A DNA stretch of 64,000 bases from Winogradskya humida (GCF_016862215.1 NZ_BOMN01000040.1:1-64000), one strand, 5' to 3'; counted from the first letter of the stretch, positions 42,378 to 50,974 are shown. Notes: generated by a model from the sequence alone, not told the origin. Program-made: numbers and translations.

Positions 42378-42902
42378 TTACGCGCGCTCGATCTCGACGC
42401 GCTCGATGACGACGTCCTCGCGGGGCTTGTCGCCGGGGCCGGTCGGCGTGGTCGCGATGGAGTCGACAACCTTGGAAGACTGCTCGTCGGCGACCTGGCC
42501 GAAGATCGTGTGCCGGCGGTTGAGGTGCGGCGTCGGGCCGACCGTGATGAAGAACTGCGAGCCGTTGGTGCCCGGCCCGGCGTTCGCCATCGCGAGCAGG
42601 TAGGGGCGGTCGAACTGGAGCTCCGGGTGGAACTCGTCGGCGAACTGGAAGCCCGGGCCGCCGCGGCCGGTGCCGGTCGGGTCGCCCATCTGGACCATGA
42701 AGTTCGCGATGACCCGGTGGGAGATGGTCCCGTCGTAGTACGGGCCGCTGCCCTTCTGGCCGGTCCGCGGGTCGACGTAGTCCTTGGTCCCCTCCGCGAG
42801 TTCCACGAAGTTGCGCACGGTCGCCGGCGCGTGGTCCGGGAAGAGCTGCAGCCGGATCGGTCCGTGGTTGGTGTGCAGGGTGGCGTAAAGCGTCTCAGCC
42901 AC
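42378..42902 (-). CDS. ppiA: Peptidylprolyl cis-trans isomerase, cyclophilin type
   Basis: A 174-residue cytoplasmic cyclophilin. Characteristic blocks are YDGTISHRVIANFMVQMGDPTGTG (read as YDGTISHRVIANFMVQ and GDPTGTG), LLAMANAGPGTNGSQFFITV and RRHTIFGQV, containing the catalytic Arg and Phe/Met/Gln residues. It speeds proline isomerisation in protein folding. Starts at GTG/ATG region 42902 with no signal peptide. Monocistronic or co-transcribed with the rhomboid gene downstream. Confidence 0.94.
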   Translation of the reverse strand: MAETLYATLHTNHGPIRLQLFPDHAPATVRNFVELAEGTKDYVDPRTGQKGSGPYYDGTISHRVIANFMVQMGDPTGTGRGGPGFQFADEFHPELQFDRPYLLAMANAGPGTNGSQFFITVGPTPHLNRRHTIFGQVADEQSSKVVDSIATTPTGPGDKPREDVVIERVEIERA

Positions 42903-43063
42903 GGGTACTCCTATCGGTGTCGCGGTCGCCGGTTCGCGAGATTACGACCGGCGCAGGACAGTTCTTTGCAGTTCGGATCCTCCCCCATGTGTCTGAACCG
43001 GCTACGCGGGGGTACCCAAGAGGGCAGCATGGTCGTGGGAGATACCTCAGGAGGTGGGCACTG

Positions 43064-43675
43064 GTGTTCGCATCGATGCGACGGAAGAACCGCAACGCCA
43101 AGATGAAGAGCGAGCTCGGTCAGAGCGTTGATCACTTCAGGCGCGCGGCCTCGATCGCCGCCCAGGAGACCAGCGCAACCGTCGGGCCGAAGATCTCCGC
43201 AGCTCGTGACCGGGTTCAGCCCGCGACCGACCGCGCGGTGGGCGCTGCCTCCAGCGGTTGGGGAAGCGCTGTAGCGACGCTGGCCCCGCTGGTAGCGGCG
43301 GCGAGCGAGAACGCCAAGCAGGTGGGCAAGAAGTCGGCTGTGACCAGCAAGAAGGCGGTCAAGGCCAACAAGAAGAACGCCAAGAGGCTCGAGAAGCGGG
43401 CCAACAAGGTCATCGGCCGCAAGCAGAGTGGTACGGGCCGCAAGCTCGTGGGTCTCGCGCTGGCCGGCGCCGCGGTCGGTGCGGCCGGTGCCTACTTCGT
43501 CCGCAAGCGTCGCAACGCGCAGTGGGACGAGTACGACCCCAGCGGCCCGGTGAACCCGGCCGAGGTCGGGGCGGACGACTCGGCGTTCGAGCCGGCCGAT
43601 CTCGCGGGACCGTCGGGCTTCACGACGCCGGTCGGCAAGACCGAGCCGGTCATTCCCCCGGTCAACAAGATCTGA
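43064..43675 (+). CDS. Lys/Ala-rich protein with a C-terminal membrane helix
   Basis: About 203 residues from a GTG at 43064, 9 nt after AGGAGG; an ATG at 43076 is also possible. The first ~140 residues are helical and rich in Ala, Lys and Ser (SKKAVKANKKNAKRLEKR), similar in composition to histone-tail-like or YtxH-like proteins. One hydrophobic helix follows (LVGLALAGAAVGAAGAYFV, about 127-145) and an acidic Pro-rich tail. No defined domain; it could be a membrane-tethered nucleoid or envelope protein. Confidence 0.65.
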   Translation: MFASMRRKNRNAKMKSELGQSVDHFRRAASIAAQETSATVGPKISAARDRVQPATDRAVGAASSGWGSAVATLAPLVAAASENAKQVGKKSAVTSKKAVKANKKNAKRLEKRANKVIGRKQSGTGRKLVGLALAGAAVGAAGAYFVRKRRNAQWDEYDPSGPVNPAEVGADDSAFEPADLAGPSGFTTPVGKTEPVIPPVNKI

Positions 43676-43687
43676 CCAGCAGCGACC

Positions 43688-43726
43688 AAGCGGCGGCCGA
43701 CCCTTTCGAGGGCCCGGCCGCTGCTT
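43688..43726. terminator. Terminator between convergent genes
   Basis: A 12-bp stem, AAGCGGCGGCCG/CGGCCGCTGCTT with one G-U pair and a loop including TTTCGA, sits at the meeting point of the Lys-rich gene and the eccB gene and overlaps the eccB stop codon. Confidence 0.7.
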
Positions 43727-45188
43727 AGTTCGTAGGCTTGTCCTCGACGGTGGTGATCGCCTGCCGGGCACGCTCCGGATCCAGGGCGGGGCCCACCGGC
43801 AGCAGTCCGACGAGCTGGGTCGGGATGGCCGCCGGAGTGACACCGGCGTAACCGAGGCGGGACAGCAGATCGCGGCTGGCGAGCGGATAGCTGCGACCGG
43901 TGTCGGTAATCACACTGACCGTGCCGATGGTCGCCGGGGCGGTCGGGGAGGCCGCGGAGACCACGAGTGCGCCCTTGCCGCGCGGCACCTTCACCTGATC
44001 GGCCTGTACGTCGCCCTGTGTCGTCGTGGAGCCGACAACAGCCGTGCCGACGGGAACGGTGGGGCCGATCCGGATGCTGACAGCCCCGTTGTTGCCGCCG
44101 TTGTACGTGGCGCAGACGCTTTCCGGGCCGTTGAGCAACACCGGCACCGAGGGCGGCACCCCGTCGGCGTTGGCCTGGGTGACCAGCTGCGTCTTCGACC
44201 GCGCCTTGTTGGCCAGGCTGCCGTAGAGCGTGATGTCCAGTTCCTTTTGCCCCAGGAAGTCGGGCTCGGCGCGCAGCAGACGGGCCTGCACGTCGGTGAG
44301 GTCGGCGATGCCGTCCTTGAGCACGACGCCCCACTGGTCGGGCGAGCCGTTGTCGCCCTTCACGAGCAGGACCTGCCCCACCTGGTAACCCGGGGCCACC
44401 TCGGAGTCGTCCCCGAAGCCGTCGATCGACGGTGCGGCGAGGTCGGGCCCGAGCGGAATCGCATTCACCCAGGCCGGGGCGACCTTGAGGGGCTCCTGGT
44501 TCCACCCGAAACGCACCCGCGTCTGCTCCAGGCGGTTGGCCGGGATCAGGAAGCGTTTGTTGCCGTAGACCAGGAACGTACGGTCGGACGAGTCGCTGAC
44601 CAGCAGGCCGCGCAGCTCAGCGGCGGGGGTGTCGGCGCGCGGGACCGGCAGCAGCGTGCCGTCGCTGATCGACTCGCCGAGCGACACCACGCTCTTGGGC
44701 CCGGAACCGTCGGGGATCTGCGAGCACACCGTCCAGATCGCTGGCAGCAGCCCGTCCTTGGCCGCGGGCAGCGTGTCGGGAGCGTTCGGGATGCCGAGCG
44801 GGTCACCCAGCGGGACCTCGGCGAGGCTCTTCTGGGAGGCGTTCTTGATCGAGGGTTCCGTGGAGTTCGTGATGAGTAGCGCCGACGTGTAGTTGAGCAC
44901 CGGGTGCATCTTGTCGTCGGACTTCAGATAGACGTAGCGCGCGCCCGTGCCCTTCTCCATGAAGACGACCTTGTCGTCCCGCGGCTCGACCGAGCTGTTG
45001 CCCGTGATCAGGCCGTAGACGGCGGCGCCACCGACCGCGAGCGCCGCGACGACGACGCTGACCAGCACGGTCGCCCCGGCCCGGCGCAGCGGTGAGCGGT
45101 GCGGGTCGGGATCGTGGGAAACCAGCGCAGCCACCACCCGCTGCTGCGAGTACTGGTACGAGTGCAGCTGATCCTGCCGAGACGGCAC
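43725..45188 (-). CDS. eccB: Type VII secretion system protein EccB
   Basis: A 487-residue membrane-anchored component of the ESX-type secretion complex. The canonical start MPSRQDQLHSYQYSQQRVV is followed by one transmembrane helix (about residues 40-63) and a long extracytoplasmic region with FMEKGTGARYVYLKSDDKMHPV, VSLGESISDGTLLPVP and Cys residues (ESVCATYNGG). EccB works with EccC, EccD, EccE and MycP; none of these, and no ESX substrate gene, is in the window, so this copy is orphaned here or its partners lie elsewhere. Confidence 0.93.
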   Translation of the reverse strand: MPSRQDQLHSYQYSQQRVVAALVSHDPDPHRSPLRRAGATVLVSVVVAALAVGGAAVYGLITGNSSVEPRDDKVVFMEKGTGARYVYLKSDDKMHPVLNYTSALLITNSTEPSIKNASQKSLAEVPLGDPLGIPNAPDTLPAAKDGLLPAIWTVCSQIPDGSGPKSVVSLGESISDGTLLPVPRADTPAAELRGLLVSDSSDRTFLVYGNKRFLIPANRLEQTRVRFGWNQEPLKVAPAWVNAIPLGPDLAAPSIDGFGDDSEVAPGYQVGQVLLVKGDNGSPDQWGVVLKDGIADLTDVQARLLRAEPDFLGQKELDITLYGSLANKARSKTQLVTQANADGVPPSVPVLLNGPESVCATYNGGNNGAVSIRIGPTVPVGTAVVGSTTTQGDVQADQVKVPRGKGALVVSAASPTAPATIGTVSVITDTGRSYPLASRDLLSRLGYAGVTPAAIPTQLVGLLPVGPALDPERARQAITTVEDKPTN

Positions 45189-45254
45189 GCGACTTCCCTC
45201 CCCGGTTCGACAACCGCCACTGTAAAGGTCAGCGACCGTTCATGGGGGGCAGGG

Positions 45255-46397
45255 TCAGAGCCACCCGTTGCGACGGAAAGCACGGTAGAGCAGCACGGAC
45301 ACTCCGACGATGACCGTGATCACCACCGGGTAGCCGTAGCGCCACTGGGTTTCCGGCATGTGCGCGAAGTTCATGCCGTAGACCCCGGCGACCGCCGTCC
45401 ACCAGGCCGAGATGCCGGCCCACGCGGCGATCTTGCGCATGTCGTTGTTCTGGTCGACGGTCACCTGCGCCAGACGTGCTTGCAGGATCGAGTTCAGCAG
45501 ATCGTCGTACGACGAGACCTGCTCGACCGTACGCGTCAGATGGTCCTGCACGTCCCGGAAGTAACGCCGGATCTCCTTGGGCACGAGCCGGCTCTGCGGC
45601 GCGGTGATCGTGGCGAGCGGGCGCTGCAGCGGCACCACCGCGCGACGGAATTCCACGATCTCGCGCTTCATCTGGTAGATCGCCTGCACCGGGCTGCCCC
45701 GGTCCCGGGAGAACGCGCCCTCCTCGATGATGTCCAGATCCGCCTCGACCTGGTCGGCCACCTCGATGTACGCGTCCACGATCCGGTCGGTCACGGCGTA
45801 TGCGACGGCCCACGGACCCTGCGCGAGCAGGTCACCCCGGGCCTCCATGTCGGCGCGGACCGGCGCGAGCTTCGTGGCGTCGCCGTGCCGGACCGTGATC
45901 ACGAACTGCTCGCCGACGAAGATCATCATCTGACCGGTCTCGACGATCTGCGACGTCTCGGTCAGCTCACCGTGCGGCACGTAACGGGCTGTCCGCAGCA
46001 CGAGGAAGTGCACCGTGCCGAACTGCTCCAGCTTGGGCCGCTGCTCCGCCTTCACGGAGTCCTCGACGGCCAGCTCGTGCAGGCCGTACGTGCGGGCGAT
46101 CGAGGACATCTCCTCCTGGGTCGGCTCGTGCAGGCCGAGCCAGACGAACGCGTTGTCGCGGCTGCACGCCTCGGCCAGCGCCTCATCGGGGCTGAACTCG
46201 CCGGGCTCGCGCTTGCCCTCGACGTACACACCGCAGTCGACAACCGAGCTGCCCTGGAACTTCTCGCCCGGAGGCGGCGGCTGACCGTCCACCGTGCCGA
46301 GGAAGCGGTTCATCGCCCTGACGGGGGCGGTCCACGCTCGCGACAGGGACCTGTTGACGCCGACCTGCCGGCTGCGGCGCACGCTGTCTTCGCTCAT
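45255..46397 (-). CDS. corA: CorA-family divalent cation transporter
   Basis: A 380-residue magnesium/cobalt channel. A large cytoplasmic domain precedes two C-terminal helices; the defining GMN motif occurs in VYGMNFAHMPE between them. Also present are VEDSVKAEQRPKLEQF and the ISAWWTAVAGVYGMN helix. The ATG at 46397 has GGGGGAGG upstream; an ATG at 46451 gives 18 unlikely residues. It is 66 bp upstream of eccB on the same strand. Confidence 0.93.
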   Translation of the reverse strand: MSEDSVRRSRQVGVNRSLSRAWTAPVRAMNRFLGTVDGQPPPPGEKFQGSSVVDCGVYVEGKREPGEFSPDEALAEACSRDNAFVWLGLHEPTQEEMSSIARTYGLHELAVEDSVKAEQRPKLEQFGTVHFLVLRTARYVPHGELTETSQIVETGQMMIFVGEQFVITVRHGDATKLAPVRADMEARGDLLAQGPWAVAYAVTDRIVDAYIEVADQVEADLDIIEEGAFSRDRGSPVQAIYQMKREIVEFRRAVVPLQRPLATITAPQSRLVPKEIRRYFRDVQDHLTRTVEQVSSYDDLLNSILQARLAQVTVDQNNDMRKIAAWAGISAWWTAVAGVYGMNFAHMPETQWRYGYPVVITVIVGVSVLLYRAFRRNGWL

Positions 46398-46504
46398 GAC
46401 TGCCTCCCCCAGGGGTGCTGCGGTTCCGGCCGAGGTGGCGGGGTCCCGCACGAGGTTACGCCCGCGGGGTTGCCCGTGAACGGCCCGGCGGTCCGCCGCC
46501 AGAT

Positions 46505-46593
46505 GCCGGGCCGGCCAGGGCCGGAGAGCCGAGAGCCGGGCCCGCCAGGGCGGGAGAGCCGGGAGACAGGCCTGCCAGGGCCGGGAGCCGGGA
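46505..46593. repeat. Three tandem ~30-bp repeats
   Basis: Units of 30, 30 and 29 bp at 46505, 46535 and 46565, sharing the pattern GCCGGGCC-GCCAGGGC-GGAGAGCCGGGA with a few substitutions. GC-rich and not in any annotated frame. Confidence 0.65.
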
Positions 46594-46731
46594 GCCGGGG
46601 GGCGCCGGGCGGGCCGGCCGCATTTCGGGGGGTGAAGGGTGCGGGCACGGCCCGCCCGGCGCCAGGGGGCGGGGTGGGTGTCAACGCGCCAAACCGCATG
46701 ATCATGCAGCCTGACGCCGCAAGCATTGTGA

Positions 46732-46797
46732 GCTGTCCGCCGGTCCCGGGGGAAACCCGGAACCGGCGGACAGCGCTATCTGTCGGAAACCCGACAG
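46732..46797 (-). terminator. Double hairpin after the aminotransferase gene
   Basis: Two adjacent stems, 7 bp (46780-46797) and 13 bp with further inner pairing (46732-46774), follow the aminotransferase stop. There is no U-rich tract, so it is a terminator by position and stem strength only. Confidence 0.6.
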
Positions 46798-46806
46798 GTG
46801 GGCCGG

Positions 46807-47901
46807 TTACGCCTTGAGTTCGGCGATGGCTTCGGCGATCCGGCGGACACCCTCGTCGATCTGGTCGACGGTCACCGCGGAGAACGCGAGCCGTACCGAG
46901 CTCTGACCGCCCTCGAGCAGGAAGTCGGTGCCCTTGACGATCGCAACGCCCTTCTTCATGCCGGCGAGGAAGAGCTTGTCCACGTCGACGTCGTCGGGCA
47001 GGTCGACCCAGAGGAAGTAGCCGCCGTCGGGCTCCGTGAAGGTGGCGCCCGGGATGTGCTTGCGCAGCGACTCCGCCAGCACCCGCGCGCGCTCGCCCAG
47101 GGCCGCGCTCACGGTCTGGACCGAGCGGTCGATGTCGCCCGAGACGCAGAACTGGTGCACGATCGCCTCGGAGACCATGCCGGGCGAGATGTAGAGGTTG
47201 GTGGCCTTCTTGGCGACCGCGTCGATGAACGCCGCCGGGCCGACCAGGTAGCCGACCCGCACGCCGGGGCAGACCGTCTTGGTGAAGCTCGACGCGTGCA
47301 CGACCAGGCTGTTCGTGTCCATCGACAGCATCGAGGGCAGCGCCTCGCCACGGAACCGGATGTCGACGTACGGGTCGTCCTCGAAGATCAGGAACTCGTA
47401 CTCCGCGGCCAGCTCGAGCAGGGCCCGGCGCTTCTCCAGCGAGAGCGTGATGCCCGCGGGGTTCTGGTAGTTCGGGATGATGTGGGCGAACTTGGGGCGT
47501 ACGCCGGACTTCAGCAGCTCGCGCAGCTCCTCGACGTCGATGCCGTCGGACTCGAGCGTCACCTGGTGCACCTTGCCGCCGAGGTTCTGCAGGCTCAGCA
47601 AGGTGCGGTCGTAGGTGGGCTTCTCGACGATCACGTCATCGCCGGGCTTCACCAGGTGGTTGAAGAAGAAGGCATCCGCCTGCAGCGAGCCGTTCGTGAC
47701 GATGACCTGGTCGGGCGTGACGCCGTGCTTGTCCGCGATCCACTTTCGCAGCGGCAGGTAGCCGACGGAGGTGCCGTAGGCCGTCATCCCGGCCGGATCG
47801 GCGTCGAAGGCCCGCGCGGCGGCGGCCTTCAGGCCGGCCACGTCGATGATGTCGAGCGACGGTGCGCCTCGTGCGAATGAGATCAGCTGCTCAGCGGTCA
47901 T
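46807..47901 (-). CDS. PLP-dependent aminotransferase (class I/II)
   Basis: A 364-residue fold-type I aminotransferase, of the kind that includes 2-aminoadipate and MocR-linked enzymes, here without a DNA-binding domain. Landmarks are TNGSLQADAFFFNHLV, PNYQNPAGITLSLEKRRALL, FEDDPYVDIRFRG and the PLP-lysine motif SSFTKTVCPGVRVGY. The substrate is probably an alpha-amino acid, and the exact one cannot be told. ATG at 47901; the NUDIX gene is divergent, 39 bp away, and may share its promoter. Confidence 0.9.
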   Translation of the reverse strand: MTAEQLISFARGAPSLDIIDVAGLKAAAARAFDADPAGMTAYGTSVGYLPLRKWIADKHGVTPDQVIVTNGSLQADAFFFNHLVKPGDDVIVEKPTYDRTLLSLQNLGGKVHQVTLESDGIDVEELRELLKSGVRPKFAHIIPNYQNPAGITLSLEKRRALLELAAEYEFLIFEDDPYVDIRFRGEALPSMLSMDTNSLVVHASSFTKTVCPGVRVGYLVGPAAFIDAVAKKATNLYISPGMVSEAIVHQFCVSGDIDRSVQTVSAALGERARVLAESLRKHIPGATFTEPDGGYFLWVDLPDDVDVDKLFLAGMKKGVAIVKGTDFLLEGGQSSVRLAFSAVTVDQIDEGVRRIAEAIAELKA

Positions 47902-47940
47902 ACCCTCAGCTTACGAGCAGGCTCTATATCATTTTTAATC

Positions 47941-48390
47941 GTGTCCCAGGAACCGCTACGTGTCGCTGCCGCTCTCGTCGTGGGCGCGGACAACCGTATT
48001 TTCTTCCAGAAGCGATCGGCCCAACGGAAGCTTTTCCCGAATTCCTGGGATGTCGTGGGCGGCCACCTCGAACCGGGCGAAACGGTCGCCGAGGCGCTCG
48101 CCCGGGAGATCCACGAGGAGACCGGCTGGCATCTCGCCGAGGTGCTCGCCACCGTCGGTGACTACCGATACACCGGCGAGGACGGCTTCGAGCGCTGGGA
48201 AACAGACTTTTTGGTACGCGTGGACGGCGATCTCGCACGCCCACAGCTCGAAGTGGGTAAACACACGGAGTTCCGCTGGCTCGCCGACGATGAGCTCGAC
48301 GTGCTGGACGAGAGCGCCCACATCAACGACGGCATGATCCGTCAGCTCGCGGAGGACGGCTTCGCGGTCCTGCACGGTCTCGGGACGTGA
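47941..48390 (+). CDS. NUDIX hydrolase
   Basis: A 149-residue hydrolase with the complete Nudix box: GGHLEPGETVAEALAREIHEETGW, read as GGHLEPGETVAEALAREI plus HEETGW, giving the REXXEE-type acidic set. A strand block KRSAQRKLFPNSWDVVGG precedes it. It probably hydrolyses a nucleotide diphosphate derivative; the substrate is unknown. GTG start. It is followed 55 bp later by the glycerol-1-phosphate operon in the same direction. Confidence 0.9.
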   Translation: MSQEPLRVAAALVVGADNRIFFQKRSAQRKLFPNSWDVVGGHLEPGETVAEALAREIHEETGWHLAEVLATVGDYRYTGEDGFERWETDFLVRVDGDLARPQLEVGKHTEFRWLADDELDVLDESAHINDGMIRQLAEDGFAVLHGLGT

Positions 48391-48445
48391 GAGCACCGAC
48401 TATCCTCTGCTGGCACCCCCCTCGAACTTCGGAAGGAACCACCCC

Positions 48446-49177
48446 ATGATCGGTCTGGTACTCGCCGCCGGCGCCGGACGCAGGCTGCGTCCCTACACCG
48501 ACACGCTGCCGAAGGCGCTCGTCCCCGTGGACGGGGAGACCACGATCATGGACATCTCCCTGCGCAACCTGGCCGCCGCCGGGCTGACCGACGTGACGAT
48601 CGTCGTCGGCTACTGCGCGAGCGCGGTCGAGGAGCGCAAGGACGCGTTCGAGCAGAAGTACGGCGTCAAGATCACCCTGGTCTACAACGACAAGGCCGAG
48701 GAGTGGAACAACGCCTACTCGCTCTGGCTCGCGCGTGACCGTTTCGCGCAGGGCGCGCTGCTGGTGAACGGTGACACCGTGCACCCCGTCAGTGTCGAGC
48801 AGACCCTCCTCGCCAGCCGTGGCCCGGGCATTCTTCTCGCTGTTGACAATGTGAAGAAGCTTGCTGACGAGGAGATGAAAACGATCTTCTCGGAAGATGG
48901 ACGGCTCACGAAGATCACGAAGATCATGGATCCCGCGGACGCGTTCGGCGAGTACATCGGCGCCACGGTCATCGAGGCTGAAGCCGCCGCCGAGCTGGCC
49001 GACTGTCTCAAGGCCACCTGGGAGAAGAACCCCGACCTGTACTACGAAGACGGCTACCAGGAATTCGCCAACCGCGGCGGCGAGATCCGCGCCGCGACGA
49101 TCGGCGACATCCCCTGGGTCGAGGTGGACAACCACGACGACCTCGCCAAGGCGCGGGAAATCGCATGCCGCTACTAG
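48446..49177 (+). CDS. Nucleotidyltransferase (sugar/alcohol-phosphate cytidylyltransferase-like)
   Basis: A 243-residue nucleotidyltransferase of the GT-A-like family. It has the signature LAAGAGRRLRPYTDTLPKAL at residues ~6-25, then VVGYCASAVEE, AYSLWLARDRF, the metal-binding LLVNGDTVHPV and EVDNHDDLAKA at the end. It joins NTP to a phosphorylated sugar or polyol. Next to a glycerol-1-phosphate dehydrogenase and a CDP-alcohol transferase, a CTP-dependent activation of glycerol-1-phosphate or another polyol phosphate is the likeliest role, but this is inference. The start follows GGAAGGAAC. Confidence 0.82.
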   Translation: MIGLVLAAGAGRRLRPYTDTLPKALVPVDGETTIMDISLRNLAAAGLTDVTIVVGYCASAVEERKDAFEQKYGVKITLVYNDKAEEWNNAYSLWLARDRFAQGALLVNGDTVHPVSVEQTLLASRGPGILLAVDNVKKLADEEMKTIFSEDGRLTKITKIMDPADAFGEYIGATVIEAEAAAELADCLKATWEKNPDLYYEDGYQEFANRGGEIRAATIGDIPWVEVDNHDDLAKAREIACRY

Positions 49178-50226
49178 CCCGTAGCGTCCAGACGCCGCTG
49201 CACATCGACGTCCGCCGGGGCGCCGTCAGCGACCTGGGCGCGATCCTCGCCGACGGCCGGATCTCCGCCGGCGGCGATGTGGCCGTGGTGGTCGGCCCAG
49301 GCCAGGGCGAGAAGATCGCGGAGCTGATCCGCCCGTCACTCAAGTCCGCCGACGTCTACACGACCGTCGGCGGCACCCTCGACGCGGCGATCGAGCTGGG
49401 CGCGAAACTGCGCTCCCGCTCGTACGACGCGGTGGTGGCGATCGGCGGCGGCAAAACGGTCGACACCGCCAAGTACGCCGCCACCCGGTACGCGCTGCCC
49501 ATGGTCTCGGTCGCGACGAGCCTGGCGAACGACGGCGTCGCCTCCCCGGTCGCCAGCCTGGTCAACGACGGCATCAAGGGGTCGTACGGCGTACACATCC
49601 CGATCGCCGTCATCGTCGACCTGGACTTCGTCGAGAACGGCCCGGAACGCATCAACCGCTCCGGCATCGGCGACGTGATCAGCAACATCAGCGCGCTCGC
49701 CGACTGGGAGCTCGCCCGCGAGGTCCGCGGCGAACCGGTCGACGGCCTCGCTGCGTCCCTGGCCCGCATGGGTGCCGAAGCGGTCCTCAACATGCCCGGT
49801 GACATGACCGACGATGCGTTCGTGACGGTGCTCGCCGAAGCCCTGATCTCCAGCGGCCTCGCCATGGCGGTCTGCGGCAGCAGCCGGCCTTCCAGCGGTG
49901 GCTGCCACGAGATCATGCACGCCACGGACTCGCTTTTTCCCGACACCGCCTCGCACGGCGAACTCGCCGGCATGGGCGCACTGTTCTGCACCTTCCTCCG
50001 CGGCGACGAACGTCGCTTCGGTGAGATGTCGGACTGTCTCGCCCGCCACCAACTGCCCCGCACCCCGGCCGACGTCGGCCTGGACGTGGAGCAGTTCGTC
50101 CAGATCGTCGAGTTCGCGCCGCGCACCCGCCCGGACCGCTACACGATCCTCGAACACCTCGCGATGACCCCGGAAGAGATCCGCAGGAAGCTGGCCGACT
50201 ATGTCGACGCCGTCGCCAAGCGCTGA
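49165..50226 (+). CDS. sn-Glycerol-1-phosphate dehydrogenase-like
   Basis: A 353-residue NAD(P)-dependent enzyme of the iron/zinc alcohol-dehydrogenase superfamily. AIGGGKTVDTAKYAATR, SVATSLANDGVASPVAS, RSGIGDVISNISALADWELA and SSRPSSGGCHEIMHATD plus a later ASHGELAGMGAL match glycerol-1-phosphate dehydrogenases (archaeal EgsA, Bacillus AraM), including the Asp and two His metal ligands. It would reduce dihydroxyacetone phosphate to glycerol-1-phosphate, the enantiomer used in archaeal lipids. It overlaps its neighbours by 13 and 26 nt, so the three genes are tightly coupled. Confidence 0.85.
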   Translation: MPLLARSVQTPLHIDVRRGAVSDLGAILADGRISAGGDVAVVVGPGQGEKIAELIRPSLKSADVYTTVGGTLDAAIELGAKLRSRSYDAVVAIGGGKTVDTAKYAATRYALPMVSVATSLANDGVASPVASLVNDGIKGSYGVHIPIAVIVDLDFVENGPERINRSGIGDVISNISALADWELAREVRGEPVDGLAASLARMGAEAVLNMPGDMTDDAFVTVLAEALISSGLAMAVCGSSRPSSGGCHEIMHATDSLFPDTASHGELAGMGALFCTFLRGDERRFGEMSDCLARHQLPRTPADVGLDVEQFVQIVEFAPRTRPDRYTILEHLAMTPEEIRRKLADYVDAVAKR

Positions 50227-50974
50227 GAATCCCCCCAACGCCACCACCGTGGCAGGCCCGCCGCCGCCTGCCTCATCCGCGCCGACGGCAGCGGACTACT
50301 ACAAGGTCAACCGCGGAGGCGGCCTCTTCAGCGAGGCGATCAGCCAGCGCCTCGGCTCCCACATCGCCGTCTTCGCCCACAAATACCAACTAGCCCCCAC
50401 GGTCCTCTCGGTCGCCAACCTCGGCCTGAGCTGCCTGGTGTCCTTCATCGTGGTCGCAGCGGCCGGCCCGGTCGCCGAAGGCCGCATCTGGGCCTGGCCG
50501 ATCGGCCTGCTGGCGCTCCTGGGCTGGCAGTTCGCCTACGGCCTCGACTGCTCCGACGGTCAACTCGCCCGCGTCACCGGCCAAGCGAGCACCGCCGGCG
50601 GCCGCGTCGACGTCCTCTGCGACGTAGCAGCCCAGATCGCCCTGGTAGCGGCTCTGTGCGCCACGGCATCCGCGCAGGTCCCGGCCACCCCGGCCTGGCT
50701 CCTGGCAGCCTTCGCCGGCACCTGGATGGTCAACCTGGTCACCTCGGTCATGCAGGGCGGCGACCAGGCCTCCAGCATGGTGACCAGCAGCGCCCTCCCG
50801 ATCCGCGTGGTCAAACTGGTCCGCGACTACGGCGCGGTGATCGCCCTGGCCGGCGCGGTCCTCACGGTTGCTCCCCAATGGACAATCTGGGTAATCGGCG
50901 CCTTCACCCTCATCAACGGCGCATTCCTGGCAGCCAGCATCGCCTTCTCCGGCCGCCAGGCCCTACGCCTCTAA
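50201..50974 (+). CDS. CDP-alcohol phosphatidyltransferase family protein
   Basis: A 257-residue membrane enzyme. The complete family motif is present as SDGQLARVTGQASTAGGRVD plus VLCD, fitting DGx2ARx8Gx3Dx3D. About six helices follow a Pro/Ala-rich N-terminus. The enzyme exchanges CMP on a CDP-activated alcohol or lipid for a second alcohol. With the upstream nucleotidyltransferase and glycerol-1-phosphate dehydrogenase, it may build a phospholipid or phosphoglycolipid containing glycerol-1-phosphate. ATG at 50201; ribosome site overlaps the previous gene. A strong terminator follows. Confidence 0.88.
   Translation: MSTPSPSAENPPNATTVAGPPPPASSAPTAADYYKVNRGGGLFSEAISQRLGSHIAVFAHKYQLAPTVLSVANLGLSCLVSFIVVAAAGPVAEGRIWAWPIGLLALLGWQFAYGLDCSDGQLARVTGQASTAGGRVDVLCDVAAQIALVAALCATASAQVPATPAWLLAAFAGTWMVNLVTSVMQGGDQASSMVTSSALPIRVVKLVRDYGAVIALAGAVLTVAPQWTIWVIGAFTLINGAFLAASIAFSGRQALRL

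Larger units (their letters stand above)
46398..46806. other. Intergenic region with tandem repeats and hairpins
   Basis: 409 bp between corA and the aminotransferase gene, both minus strand. It contains three imperfect 30-bp tandem repeats (46505-46593), and two hairpins: GCTGTCCGCCGGT/ACCGGCGGACAGC at 46732-46774 and CTGTCGG/CCGACAG at 46780-46797, the latter likely ending the aminotransferase transcript. No gene is visible. Confidence 0.55.

Noticed and set aside
46505..46593. CRISPR array
   Set aside because: The repeats are contiguous without spacers and there are no cas genes.
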